Assembly (NCBI RefSeq): GCF_002995495.1
Contig: NZ_PVZV01000004.1
Location: 310,001 to 374,000, forward strand
DNA: 64,000 nt
Direction: 5' to 3'
Origin: Actinocorallia populi
GTDB lineage: Bacteria > Actinomycetota > Actinomycetes > Streptosporangiales > Streptosporangiaceae
A model generated the notes under the pieces. The model did not search any database, was not told where the DNA came from, and saw nothing but the letters and a program-made list of their open reading frames with translations. The position numbers and the translations under genes are program-made. Positions 1-7,861 of the stretch are shown here, piece after piece. Position 1 is the stretch's first letter, and every line of letters begins with the position of its first letter.

Positions 1-379
1 GGCGGATCACCTGGCCGGTGGGCCGGTCCAGGAAGGATAGGCGGTTGAGGCCGTGGCGGCACAGGATCCGGTGGACGGTCGAGGCGGGCAGGCCCAGGAT
101 CGGGCCGATGCGGGCAGGGCCGAGCTTGCGGCCGGTGCGCAGGCGACAGACCTGCTCTTCCACCCCGGCCGGGGTGCGGTGCGGCACCCGGTGTGGCCGG
201 CTGGGGCGGTCGTGCAGGCCTGAGGGTCCCTCGGTGCGCCAGCGGGCCACCCATTTGTGGGCGGTCTGGCGGGAGACGCCCATCTCCGCGGCCACATGGG
301 CCACCGGGCGGCCCGAGGCGACACGCTCGACGAGCAGACGCCGCCCGTGGACTGTCAGCCTGGCGTTACGGTGGGACAC
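1..379 (-). CDS. IS481-family transposase, N-terminal part (runs off the window)
   Basis: The minus-strand reading frame opens with GTG at 379 (VSHRNARLTVHGRR) and continues off the window start, so only about 126 residues are visible. The segment is the helix-turn-helix DNA-binding part: GRPVAHVAAEMGVSRQTAHK followed by a winged second HTH (LGLPASTVHRIL). The DDE integrase core would lie further left, outside the window. The start codon and frame match actinobacterial IS481 transposases that open with SHRNARL. Whether the copy is intact cannot be judged here. Confidence 0.8.
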   Translation of the reverse strand, partial: MSHRNARLTVHGRRLLVERVASGRPVAHVAAEMGVSRQTAHKWVARWRTEGPSGLHDRPSRPHRVPHRTPAGVEEQVCRLRTGRKLGPARIGPILGLPASTVHRILCRHGLNRLSFLDRPTGQVIR

Positions 380-468
380 GAAGACCTCCGAGGTGGTGTG
401 GACCTAGACAGCTCCACCACATCGGGGGTCTTCACTGTTGATCAAGCACCCTCAGCCCGTGTCAACAA
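1..468 (-). mobile_element. IS481-family insertion sequence, partial (one end only)
   Basis: The left edge of the window holds the 5' part of an IS481-type transposase and its upstream flank. On the minus strand the element probably starts at about 468 with TGTTGACACGG, the TG-starting end usual for this family. Only one end is inside the window, so the inverted repeat partner and target duplication cannot be checked. The end lies about 19 bp beyond the stop codon of the response regulator, so no neighbouring gene appears broken. The exact boundary is inferred. Confidence 0.6.
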
Positions 469-486
469 CGTTCGTGATCATTACAG

Positions 487-1152
487 CTAGCCCCCGTCGC
501 CCGGCGAGACGAGCCCGTGCTCGTAGGCGAGGATGACGAGCTGGACCCGGTCGCGCACCCCGAGCTTGGCGATCGCCCGCGTCACGTGCGTCTTGGCGGT
601 GAGCGGGCTGATCACCAGCTCGGCGGCGATCTCCTGGTTCGACAGGCCGCGTGCGACCAGGCGGACCACCTCGTTCTCCCGCGCGGTCAGCGCCGCCAGC
701 GGCGCCGGCCTCGCCGGGGGCCGGGAGGCCGCCCCGGCGAAGCGGGCGACGACCCGGCGCGTGACTCCGGGGGACAGCAGCGCCTCCCCGGCCGCCGCGA
801 CCGCCACCGCCCGGCGCAGCTCGGCGGGTTCGACCTCCTTGGTGAGGAAGCCGCTCGCCCCGGCCGCGAGCGCCTCGAAGACGTGCTCGTCGGTGTCGAA
901 GGTGGTCAGCACCACGACCCTGGTCGACGGGCGGGCGGCGAGGATCCTGCGGGTCGCCTCGATGCCGTCGACACCGGGCATCCGGATGTCCATGAGCACG
1001 ACGTCCGGGGCGAGGCGCTCGGCCAGCGCGACGGCCTCGGTCCCGGAGGCGGCCTCGCCGACGACCGAGAGGTCCCTGGCACGGGAGAGGAGGCTGCGGA
1101 AGCCCGCGCGCACGAGCGCCTGGTCGTCGGCGAGCAGCACGGTGACGGTCAC
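487..1152 (-). CDS. NarL/LuxR-family response regulator
   Basis: A cytoplasmic two-component response regulator of 221 residues. The N-terminal receiver domain (about 1-120) has the acidic pair ADD at 8-10 and the phosphoacceptor Asp55 in VVLMDIRMPG. The C-terminal LuxR-type HTH (about 150-215) carries the family signature LTARENEVVRLVARGLSNQEI. The GTG start at 1152 overlaps the kinase stop by 4 bp (GTGA), which fixes the start and indicates translational coupling. It is probably phosphorylated by that kinase. Target genes are unknown; the DUF998 membrane protein in the same operon may be part of the signalling unit. It is the last gene before the insertion sequence. Confidence 0.92.
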   Translation of the reverse strand: MTVTVLLADDQALVRAGFRSLLSRARDLSVVGEAASGTEAVALAERLAPDVVLMDIRMPGVDGIEATRRILAARPSTRVVVLTTFDTDEHVFEALAAGASGFLTKEVEPAELRRAVAVAAAGEALLSPGVTRRVVARFAGAASRPPARPAPLAALTARENEVVRLVARGLSNQEIAAELVISPLTAKTHVTRAIAKLGVRDRVQLVILAYEHGLVSPGDGG

Positions 1153-2273
1153 GCCGCAGACCCTCCCACACTCCGGGGCAGCACCGCGCGGACGGTGAAC
1201 CCGTCGCCCGACTCCCAGTCCACCGAGCCGCCGAGCGCGGTCACCCGCTCCCGCATCCCGACCAGCCCGTGCCCCGGGACGACGGGCGAGGGCGCGCCGC
1301 CGTCGTCGCGGATCTCGACGCGCAGATCCCCGGCGCCGGCGGCCAGGCGGACGGAGAGGCGGGACGCCCCCGAATGCCTGAGCGTGTTGGTGACGGCCTC
1401 GCGGACGACCTGGTAGGCCGCGATGCTCTGCGCGGCCGGAACGCCCGCCAGATCCCCCGCCCGGTCCGTTTCGACCTTCAGGCCGGCCGTGCGGGCGGTG
1501 TCCAGGAGCGACTCGATCTCGGGGATCCCGGCCTGGGGTGTGCCCCGCAGGTCGCCGACGAAGGCCTTCAGATCGGTCATGGCCGCGTGGCGCGCCTCCC
1601 GAGCGGTCAGCAGGGCCGCGCGCGCCGCGTCGAGGTCGACGCCCGGACCGTCCGGGTCGTCGGCCAGGGCGTCCGCCGCGACGCTGAGGTGGACGCCGAC
1701 GACGGCGAGGGTGTGCGCGACGACGTCGTGCACCTCGCGAGCGATCTCCAGCCGGTGTTCGGCCGCCCGGGTCTGCTCCTCCTGCGCCAGGCGGGCCGCC
1801 CTCTCGGCCAGCCCTTCGGCGCGCTGCCGCCGGATGACGGCGATCCCCAGCGGGAGGCTGAGCCACAGCGCCTCGCCGCCGAGCCGCGAGAACGCCTCGA
1901 ACACCCCGACGTGGGAGAGGACGACCTCGACGAAGACGCCATAGGAGAGGGCGCCGAGAGACGTGAAGGCCACGGCCCCGTGGCGACGCGCCGAGAAGGC
2001 GGTGAGCAGGGCCGGGGCCAGCGGCCAGATCCAGCCCATCTCGTACAGGCCGGCGGTGCGGAAGGCGAAGAGCGCGAGCGCGGAGAGGGCGAGGACGGTT
2101 CCGGGGGCGCGCCGCCGGAACATCAGGGCCGATCCGAGTGCGGCGCCCAGGGCGAACGGCCCCTCCCAGGCGAGGGGCGCGCCCACGGTGGCGGGAGCGA
2201 AGCAGACCGCGGCGAAGGTGAGCAGGGCGATCGCCGCGTCCACCCCGAACCGGGCCGCGGTGAGGCGCTTCAT
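1149..2273 (-). CDS. Sensor histidine kinase, HisKA_3 (NarX/DesK) type
   Basis: A membrane sensor kinase of 374 residues. The first 150 residues form about five hydrophobic helices with no obvious extracellular sensor loop, so it may sense the membrane or a partner protein. The dimerisation and phosphoacceptor motif is EVHDVVAHTLAVVG with His182. The HATPase domain has the N-box EAVTNTLRHSGA and G-boxes DDGG and GHGLVGMRERV. The ATG at 2273 overlaps the stop of the DUF998 gene by 4 bp, and the stop overlaps the response regulator start, so the three genes form one tightly coupled operon. The ligand is unknown. Confidence 0.93.
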   Translation of the reverse strand: MKRLTAARFGVDAAIALLTFAAVCFAPATVGAPLAWEGPFALGAALGSALMFRRRAPGTVLALSALALFAFRTAGLYEMGWIWPLAPALLTAFSARRHGAVAFTSLGALSYGVFVEVVLSHVGVFEAFSRLGGEALWLSLPLGIAVIRRQRAEGLAERAARLAQEEQTRAAEHRLEIAREVHDVVAHTLAVVGVHLSVAADALADDPDGPGVDLDAARAALLTAREARHAAMTDLKAFVGDLRGTPQAGIPEIESLLDTARTAGLKVETDRAGDLAGVPAAQSIAAYQVVREAVTNTLRHSGASRLSVRLAAGAGDLRVEIRDDGGAPSPVVPGHGLVGMRERVTALGGSVDWESGDGFTVRAVLPRSVGGSAA

Positions 2274-2893
2274 CGTGCGGCCTTGCGCGTCGTGGCGGCG
2301 GCGAGGGCCAGCCAGGCCAGCCCGGCGTCCAGCAGCAGCCGTTCGGCGAGGCCCAGCGGCGCGCTGTGCGTCAGCGCCATCCGGTCGGCGAGGCAGACCG
2401 CGAACAGCACGAGCCCGGTCGTCGTGGCGGCCGCGCAGGCGCGGAGAGCGTGCAGGGGAAGGCCCGTCGAGCGCCGCAGCGACCGGGTGACGACATGGGT
2501 GGCGACGCACAGGAGGATCAGTGCGATCCATGCGGCGGCGCCGTGCACGGTCTCCGAGAGCGAGGGGGCCCGCCATCGGCCGGGCGGGTCCGCGGGGAAC
2601 ACCGCGGCGACCGCGAACCCGGCGGCGGCCCCGGCCAGCAGGCTCCGTCCCTTCCCGCGCCCGGCGAGTGCCGCCACGGCCGCGGTCGCCAGCGCGAAGG
2701 CCGCGATGCCGAAGGACACCAGCCATCCGTGCGTTCCGTTGACGTACCTGCTCACCGGCTCGGCCACGAGGTCGTAACCGGGGTGCACGAGGTCCGAGAG
2801 GGTGAAGGCGGCGAAGGCGGCGGCCGCGCAGGCTCCGGCGGTCCTGCGGAGGGCTGCGGCCGAGGTGCTCGGCGGCGTCATCGTGTACGTCAT
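2270..2893 (-). CDS. DUF998 family integral membrane protein
   Basis: A 207-residue polytopic membrane protein with about six hydrophobic helices. The opening helix and the segment LSDLVHPGYDLVAEPVSRYV are typical of DUF998 proteins, whose function is not established. The start ATG at 2893 gives MTYTMTPP; an internal ATG four codons later is also possible. It is the first gene of the operon with the histidine kinase and response regulator, joined by a 4-bp overlap. By analogy with other membrane proteins encoded with small-loop sensor kinases it could be a sensory accessory protein or the regulated output, which is inference only. Confidence 0.8.
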   Translation of the reverse strand: MTYTMTPPSTSAAALRRTAGACAAAAFAAFTLSDLVHPGYDLVAEPVSRYVNGTHGWLVSFGIAAFALATAAVAALAGRGKGRSLLAGAAAGFAVAAVFPADPPGRWRAPSLSETVHGAAAWIALILLCVATHVVTRSLRRSTGLPLHALRACAAATTTGLVLFAVCLADRMALTHSAPLGLAERLLLDAGLAWLALAAATTRKAAR

Positions 2894-3015
2894 GTCCGGA
2901 AAGTTAATTTCCAGGCTTCCTGACTGCGTCGTCCGGGAGCAGGCACTTCGTTCTGCTCTGCTCGCGTACCCCGTACACCGAAGGGAGTACGCGAGCACCT
3001 GCGGGGCGCACCGTC

Positions 3016-3041
3016 CCCCGGGCCCGCGGACAGGCCCGGGG
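3016..3041 (-). terminator. Hairpin downstream of the toroid-protein gene
   Basis: A 9-bp perfect GC stem (CCCCGGGCC with GGCCCGGGG) around an 8-base loop lies 14 bp after the stop at 3055 on the minus strand. There is no clear U-tract, as is common for actinomycete terminators. It separates the glycosyltransferase trio from the DUF998 operon. Confidence 0.5.
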
Positions 3042-3054
3042 AGGACGACAGGCG

Positions 3055-4140
3055 TCAGGTGCGGGCGGGCTGGGGGCAGCCGCAGGAGGGCGGGGCCGGG
3101 GTCGGGGACGGGCCCAGCGGACGGCCGTCGATCTCCTTGAAGATGCGGGCCGCGGGGGACGCGTCCGCGAGAGCCTCCGACGCCAGGAGGACGGCCGCGG
3201 CGGTGTACGTGGAGCGGTCCCCTGGGAAGTGGCGCTGGTTCTCGAACTGCCAGCCGGTCCAGTAGGAGCCGTCCTCGTGCCGGAGGAACTGGATGTCGGC
3301 GAACACCTCGGCGGCCCGGGGGTCGCCGGCGGCGTCCAGGGCCATGACCAGCTCGCAGGTCTCCGCGCCGGTCACCCAGGGCTGGTCGGACACGCAGCGG
3401 CAGCCGAGTCCGGCGACCATGTAGGTGTCCCAGCACTTGTCGATCAGCTCGCGCGCGGCCTCGCCGCGCACCGCGCCGCCGAGAACCGGGTAGTACCAGT
3501 CCATCGACCAGCGGGACTTGTCGGCGAACGCCTCCGGGTGGTGGGCGATGGCGTGGCCCAGCCGGTCGGCGGCCAGTTCCCAGTCCGGCTGGGGCTCGCC
3601 GAGCCGTTCGCCGAGCGCCACCGCGCAGCGCAGCGCCTGGTAGATCGACGAGCAGCCGGTGAGCAGCGACTCCTCTCCCACCGAGCCGTCCTCCCAGCGG
3701 ATCCACTTGACGTCGCCGAGCGGCGTCTGCAGGCCCACCACGAAGTCGATCGCGGCGCGCACCGCGGGCCACAGGGAGCCGACGTACTCCTCGTCGCCCG
3801 TGACGAGGAGCTCATGCCACATGCCCACCGCGAGGTACGCCGCGTGGTTGGACTCGCCGCCGGTGTCGGTGACCTTCTCGTCCTCCCACTTGGCGGGCCA
3901 GGAGCCGTCCGGCCGCTGCTGGTCGCGCAGCCAGTCGTAGGCGCGCCGGGCCTGCGCGCCGAAGCCGGAGGCCGACAGCGCCATCGCCGCCTCGATGTGG
4001 TTCCAGGCGTCGACCTTCCCGGCCGGGTAGCCGTCGAAGGCCGCGTACCAGGGGATGGCGCCCGAGGGGTACTGCTGACGGACGATGGAGAGGGCCGTCG
4101 CCTCGACCTGCCCGGGGGTGAGGATGACGTCAGCCCGCAT
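3055..4140 (-). CDS. Prenyltransferase/squalene-oxidase repeat-like (alpha/alpha-toroid) protein
   Basis: A 361-residue soluble protein with no signal peptide. It is rich in DGSW/DGSYW-type motifs (about residues 78-83 and 289-295), as in the alpha/alpha-barrel superfamily of prenyltransferases, terpene cyclases and some glycosidases. It lacks the DxDD motif of squalene-hopene cyclases, so a cyclase role is not supported. A hydrolase or a binding protein is equally possible. The C-terminus is Pro-rich with closely spaced Cys residues (CGCPQP). It overlaps the end of the methyltransferase gene by 11 bp, so the two are coupled, and both sit behind a GT4 glycosyltransferase. This suggests synthesis or modification of a glycosylated lipid or polysaccharide, which is inference. 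Confidence 0.65.
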   Translation of the reverse strand: MRADVILTPGQVEATALSIVRQQYPSGAIPWYAAFDGYPAGKVDAWNHIEAAMALSASGFGAQARRAYDWLRDQQRPDGSWPAKWEDEKVTDTGGESNHAAYLAVGMWHELLVTGDEEYVGSLWPAVRAAIDFVVGLQTPLGDVKWIRWEDGSVGEESLLTGCSSIYQALRCAVALGERLGEPQPDWELAADRLGHAIAHHPEAFADKSRWSMDWYYPVLGGAVRGEAARELIDKCWDTYMVAGLGCRCVSDQPWVTGAETCELVMALDAAGDPRAAEVFADIQFLRHEDGSYWTGWQFENQRHFPGDRSTYTAAAVLLASEALADASPAARIFKEIDGRPLGPSPTPAPPSCGCPQPART

Positions 4141-4855
4141 AGGAGGGCTTGGTCAGGTAGACGACGACGCTCTTGCCGATGAACGGGTTGAGCAGCTGCT
4201 CGGCCAGCCGGGTGGCCAGGGGCTGCTTCATGATGTCCCAGACCAGGACCTGGTGGTAGGCCTTGACCAGCGGGTGGTCGTTGTCGTCCAGGCCCACCGC
4301 GCACTTGATCCACCAGTAGGCGGAGTGCAGGCCGTGCGCGTGGTGGTGGCCGTCGATCCGGAAGCCCATCGACTTGAGCTTGGCCTCCAGCTCGGCGCGC
4401 GTGTAGATGCGCACGTGGCCGCCGGGCGAGGTGTGGTAGGCCTCCGACAGCAGCCAGCAGATGCGCTCGGGCAGCCAGGTCGGCACGGTCACCGCGACCT
4501 GCCCGCCGGGCTTGAGCACCCGGAAGAGCTCCTTCATCGCCTGCATGTCGTTGGGGATGTGCTCCATCACCTCGGCGGCGATGATCTTGTCGAAGGTCCC
4601 GTCCTCGAACGGCAGGTCCAGCGCGTCGCCGACGACGGTCTCGGCCGAGGAGCCCTCGGGCGCCTCGCCTTCCAGCTCCATCGCGTTGAACATCGTCTGG
4701 ACGGCCTTGAGCTCCTCGGCGTCCATGTCGAACGCGGTCACCCGGGCGCCCCGGCGGTACAGCTCGAAGGCGTGCCGTCCGCCGCCGCAGCCCATGTCGA
4801 GGACGCGTTCCCCCACGGCGATGGGGAACCGCTGCCGGAAGTCAACGGTAAGCAG
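4130..4855 (-). CDS. Class I SAM-dependent methyltransferase (probable CTG start)
   Basis: A Methyltransf_11-type enzyme. With the start proposed here it has 241 residues. SAM-binding motif I is VLDMGCGGG at 18-26, followed by the acidic FDMD that ends strand 2 and the typical DLPFEDGTFDKI segment. The only AUG-like in-frame start, GTG at 4816, would begin just before motif I and leave almost no N-terminal helix. A CTG at 4855 gives LLTVDF, matching the MLTVDF start I recall for homologues. It has a strong GGAAGGAG site at 4863-4870 with a 7-base spacer. The substrate is unknown; neighbours suggest a glycosylated lipid or sugar. Confidence 0.8.
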   Translation of the reverse strand: MLTVDFRQRFPIAVGERVLDMGCGGGRHAFELYRRGARVTAFDMDAEELKAVQTMFNAMELEGEAPEGSSAETVVGDALDLPFEDGTFDKIIAAEVMEHIPNDMQAMKELFRVLKPGGQVAVTVPTWLPERICWLLSEAYHTSPGGHVRIYTRAELEAKLKSMGFRIDGHHHAHGLHSAYWWIKCAVGLDDNDHPLVKAYHQVLVWDIMKQPLATRLAEQLLNPFIGKSVVVYLTKPSYAG

Positions 4856-4870
4856 AGGGGGGCTCCTTCC
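4856..4870 (-). promoter_or_regulatory. Strong ribosome binding site that decides a CTG start
   Basis: GGAAGGAG at 4863-4870 on the minus strand is followed by a 7-base spacer and CTG at 4855. No ATG, GTG or TTG in the methyltransferase frame stands within reach of this site. The downstream GTG at 4816 is 46 bases away and has no comparable site. This favours initiation at CTG. Confidence 0.55.
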
Positions 4871-4906
4871 ACGGGCGGCCTGTGCGGGGCCGCTGTTCTC
4901 GGGGGG

Positions 4907-4926
4907 CCCGGGGGTCGCCCCCCGGG
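4907..4926 (-). terminator. Hairpin between glycosyltransferase and methyltransferase genes
   Basis: An 8-bp GC stem (CCCGGGGG with CCCCCGGG) with a 4-base loop lies just after the stop of the GT4 gene at 4935 on the minus strand. It could attenuate read-through into the methyltransferase gene. There is no U-tract. Confidence 0.35.
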
Positions 4927-4934
4927 TCGGCGGG

Positions 4935-6185
4935 TCAGCGCGCGGTCTTGATCGCTGCCCGGTAGTGCTCGACGGTCGCCAGGGCGACCGCCTTCCAGGT
5001 GTAGCGCTCCTGGACCCGGCGGTAGCCGGCCTCGCCGAGGCGGGCCCGCTCCTCGGGGGAGTCGTGCAGGCGCTTGATGGTGGCGGCGAGGTCCTCGACG
5101 TCGCCGGGCTTGACCAGCGCGGCGGCGTCGCCGACCACCTCGGGCAGCGCCCCGGCGGCGCTGGCCACCAGCGGGGTGCCCGAGGCCATGTGCTCGACGG
5201 CGGGCAGGGAGAACCCCTCGTAGCGGGACGGCACGACGGCGATCTCGGCGGAGGCGAGCAGCTCGCCCAGCTCCTCGTCGGAGATGCCGGAGACGAACCT
5301 GACCTTCTCCCCCAGGGCGAGCTCCCGGACGAGCTTCTCGGTGGGGCCGTCCTTGCTGGGCTTGCTGACGATCACCAGGTGCACCTCGCGCTCGGTGGCG
5401 ATCTTGGCGACCGCGCGCAGCAGCACGTCCACGCCCTTGAGCGGGGAGTCGGCGCTGGCCATCGCCACGATCCGCCCCGGCACGCGCTCGCCGCGGGGGT
5501 GGAAGATCTCGGTCTCGACGCCCAGCGGCAGGACGTGGATCTGCGCCGGGTCGGTCCGGAAGTCCTTGGCGATGTCGCGCTTGGAGGAGCCGGAGACGGT
5601 GAGGATGCGGCCGATCCGGGCCGAGACGAACGCCTGCATCCGCACGAACCCGTACCAGCGGCGCTTGCCGAGGTGCTGCCTGATGCCCCTGGCCGCCTCG
5701 ATCTCGATCTTGCGGTCCTGGCTGATGGGGTGGTGGATGCTGGTGACCAGCGGGAACAGCCTGGGGATGCCGAGGTTGCCCAGGCCCAGCACCTGGTTGT
5801 CGTGCACGACGTCGAAGTCGCCGCGGCGCTTCTTCAGCGCCCGCAGCACCCGGAGGCTGAAGGTCAGCGGCTCGGGGAACCCGCCGGTGCGCATGTGCAG
5901 CCACTCCAGCACGTCGATCCAGTCGCGGAACTCGCGCGGGTGCGGGTTCCGGAAGGGGTCGTCGTCGTTGTAGAGGTCGAGGCTGGGGAGCTTGGTCAGG
6001 GCGATCTCGTCGCGGTCCAGCACCGGGTAGGGCTGCCCGGAGAAGATCTCCACCTTGTGCCCCAGGTCGGCAAGCTCCCGGCTGAGGTGGCGCAGGTAGA
6101 CGCCCTGGCCTCCGCAATGGGGTTTGCTCCGGTAGGAGAGCAGTGCGATCCGCAGTTGCCGCCCGTCCTCAGCGCTCACGCCCAC
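4935..6185 (-). CDS. Glycosyltransferase family 4 (GT-B fold)
   Basis: A retaining GT-B glycosyltransferase of about 416 residues. The N-terminal Rossmann half starts RIALLSYRSKPHCGGQGVYL with the glycine-rich donor loop. The C-terminal half has the GT4 ExxxxxxxE motif in SRYEGFSLPAVEHMASG and the downstream GALPEVVGDAAALV. Donor and acceptor cannot be told from sequence. GTG at 6185 is the longest start; the second GTG at 6179 is better spaced from AGAGG and may be the true one. It is first in a trio with the methyltransferase and toroid protein. About 210 bp upstream are non-coding and hold its promoter. Confidence 0.88.
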   Translation of the reverse strand: MGVSAEDGRQLRIALLSYRSKPHCGGQGVYLRHLSRELADLGHKVEIFSGQPYPVLDRDEIALTKLPSLDLYNDDDPFRNPHPREFRDWIDVLEWLHMRTGGFPEPLTFSLRVLRALKKRRGDFDVVHDNQVLGLGNLGIPRLFPLVTSIHHPISQDRKIEIEAARGIRQHLGKRRWYGFVRMQAFVSARIGRILTVSGSSKRDIAKDFRTDPAQIHVLPLGVETEIFHPRGERVPGRIVAMASADSPLKGVDVLLRAVAKIATEREVHLVIVSKPSKDGPTEKLVRELALGEKVRFVSGISDEELGELLASAEIAVVPSRYEGFSLPAVEHMASGTPLVASAAGALPEVVGDAAALVKPGDVEDLAATIKRLHDSPEERARLGEAGYRRVQERYTWKAVALATVEHYRAAIKTAR

Positions 6186-6348
6186 CTCTTAGAAATCGCA
6201 CCGGATCGATGCCAGTTGTACTGGATGTCTGACTGTAGCCTGCTCATGCTACCCATGGGTTACATGGGGGCCGATTACCTTCTCTTGGCTTTTTGTATGA
6301 GATGTCCAGAGGTGTCGGTGTCGGCGCCGGAGTCCGGGCACGACGGGG

Positions 6349-6373
6349 GGCGGGCCGCCGGTGGCGGCCCGCC
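6349..6373 (-). terminator. Hairpin downstream of the CYP125-clan P450
   Basis: A perfect 11-bp inverted repeat (GGCGGGCCGCC with GGCGGCCCGCC) with a 3-base loop lies 25 bp after the P450 stop. No U-tract. It probably ends transcription from the P450 gene. Confidence 0.55.
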
Positions 6374-6397
6374 GTGGTCGTGCCGGCGGAGGGCGCC

Positions 6398-7636
6398 TCA
6401 GCCGCGCCGGGGGGTCGGCGTGAAGGCGACCGGGATCTCCTTGTAGCCGTTGACGAAGTTCGACCGCAGCCGGCGGACCTCGCCGTCGAGGTGGATGTCG
6501 GGCATGCGCTCGGCCAGCGCGCCGAACAGGATGGACAGGTTCATCCGGGCCAGGTGGGTGCCCAGGCAGAAGTGCGGGCCGCCGCCGCCGAAGCCGATGT
6601 GGCCGTTCTGCTCGCGGCCGATGTCGAAGACGAACGGGTCGGCGAAGACCTCCTCGTCCCGGTTGGCCGACGGGTAGAACATGACGACCTTGTCGCCCGC
6701 CTTGATGGTCTTGCCGCCCAGCTCCACGTCCTGGGTGGCGGTGCGGCGGAACAGGTTGAGCGGGCTGGTCCAGCGCACGATCTCCTCGGCCGCGCTGCGC
6801 ATCAGCTCCGGGTTCTCCTTGAGCCGCGCCCACTGGTCGGGGTGGTCGAAGAAGGCGAGGATGCCGCCGGCCGTGGCCGTGCGGGTCGTCTCGTTGCCGG
6901 CGATCGTCAGCATCAGGATGAAGAGGTTGAACTCCTCGTCCGTCAGCAGGTTCCCCTCGTCGTCGGGCTGGAGCAGCTTGGTGGCGATGTCGTTCTGCGG
7001 GTTCTTGCGCCGCTCGTCCGCGATCTGCTGGGCGAACATGTAGATCTCGGCCGCGGCGGTCTGCGCCACGTGCGGCCCGTCCTGCATCTCGGGGTCGTCG
7101 AACCCGACGAGCTGGTTGGACTTCTCGAACAGGAAGTCGGCGTGCTCGACCGGCACGCCCATGAGCTCGCAGATCGTCTGCAGCGGCAGCGGCGCGGCCA
7201 GGTCGCGGACGAACTCCGCCTTGCCCTTCTCGCACACCTTGTCGATCAGCGCGTGGGTGATGTCCTCGATGTGCCCGCGCAGCTGGTTGACCATGCGGGG
7301 GGTGAAGCCGCGGTTGACGTAGGACCGCTGCCGGGTGTGCTGGGGCGGGTCCATGAACAGCATCATCTGCTGGTGGAGCGCGATCTCCTCGTCGGAGTAC
7401 TCGGTGAACATCGAGGTCCGGATGGCCGAGGAGAACAGCTCGGGGTGGCGGGAGACGAAGACGATGTCCTCGTGCCGGGTGATCGCCCAGAAGCCGGGCA
7501 CGCTCTCCTGCGGGTCGTAGTGCCAGTGCACGGGGTCGTTCTTGCGCAGCCAGGCGAACTGCTCGTGCGGCGTGCCGGTCTGCTCGTACTGGTCGAGGGA
7601 GATGATGTCGATCTTGGGGATGTCAGGGGCGGACAT
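6398..7636 (-). CDS. Cytochrome P450, CYP125/CYP124/CYP142 clan
   Basis: A 412-residue soluble P450 with the I-helix oxygen-activation motif AGNETTR, the K-helix EEIVRW, and the heme loop FGGGGPHFCLG with Cys357. The overall pattern, including LNLFRRTATQDVELGGKTI and MFYPSANRDEEVF, resembles mycobacterial CYP125 and relatives that oxidise the terminal methyl of steroid side chains. ATG at 7636 is preceded by GAGGAG. The nearby FadA5-like thiolase and ChsE/ChsH-like genes support a steroid or branched-lipid side-chain substrate. The exact subfamily and substrate are inferred. It has its own promoter region with a palindromic operator at 7732-7745. Confidence 0.88.
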   Translation of the reverse strand: MSAPDIPKIDIISLDQYEQTGTPHEQFAWLRKNDPVHWHYDPQESVPGFWAITRHEDIVFVSRHPELFSSAIRTSMFTEYSDEEIALHQQMMLFMDPPQHTRQRSYVNRGFTPRMVNQLRGHIEDITHALIDKVCEKGKAEFVRDLAAPLPLQTICELMGVPVEHADFLFEKSNQLVGFDDPEMQDGPHVAQTAAAEIYMFAQQIADERRKNPQNDIATKLLQPDDEGNLLTDEEFNLFILMLTIAGNETTRTATAGGILAFFDHPDQWARLKENPELMRSAAEEIVRWTSPLNLFRRTATQDVELGGKTIKAGDKVVMFYPSANRDEEVFADPFVFDIGREQNGHIGFGGGGPHFCLGTHLARMNLSILFGALAERMPDIHLDGEVRRLRSNFVNGYKEIPVAFTPTPRRG

Positions 7637-7731
7637 ACCGGTTCTCCTCGCGCTGGCTTCGGGGTGAGGGAGGGCACAGCAGGTGCGGTCCGGCGCCTGA
7701 TCGGGGCGCCGCCGCCCTCCCAGTCAATAAT

Positions 7732-7757
7732 GAGACTCCAGTCTCGTCAAGAGTCTC
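7732..7757 (-). promoter_or_regulatory. Palindromic operator upstream of the P450
   Basis: GAGACTCCAGTCTC at 7732-7745 is a perfect 6-2-6 inverted repeat, and the half site AGTCTC recurs at 7752-7757, one helical turn further. It lies 96 bp upstream of the P450 start. The shape suits a TetR- or GntR-type dimer. It does not match the KstR-like boxes seen elsewhere in this locus, so the regulator is unknown. Confidence 0.5.
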
Positions 7758-7801
7758 ACGCCGTGCGTCGGAGTGTGCCGCCCTTTATCGGGAGAAGACG
7801 C

Positions 7802-7834
7802 GCCGCCCCCGGCCCGGAGCGGGCCGAGGGCGGC
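7802..7834 (-). terminator. Terminator hairpin after the MBL-fold gene
   Basis: A 14-bp stem with one mismatch (outer arm GCCGCCC with GGGCGGC, inner arm CGGCCC with GGGCCG) and a 5-base loop lies 28 bp after the stop at 7862. It separates the metallo-hydrolase from the P450 promoter. Confidence 0.55.
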
Positions 7835-7861
7835 GGAGGGCGGCGGAGGGCGCGAGGGGGC

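Noticed and set aside
3055-4140. Squalene-hopene cyclase or terpene cyclase
   Set aside because: The toroid-type repeats are present but the DxDD protonation motif is missing and the length (361) is about half that of such cyclases.
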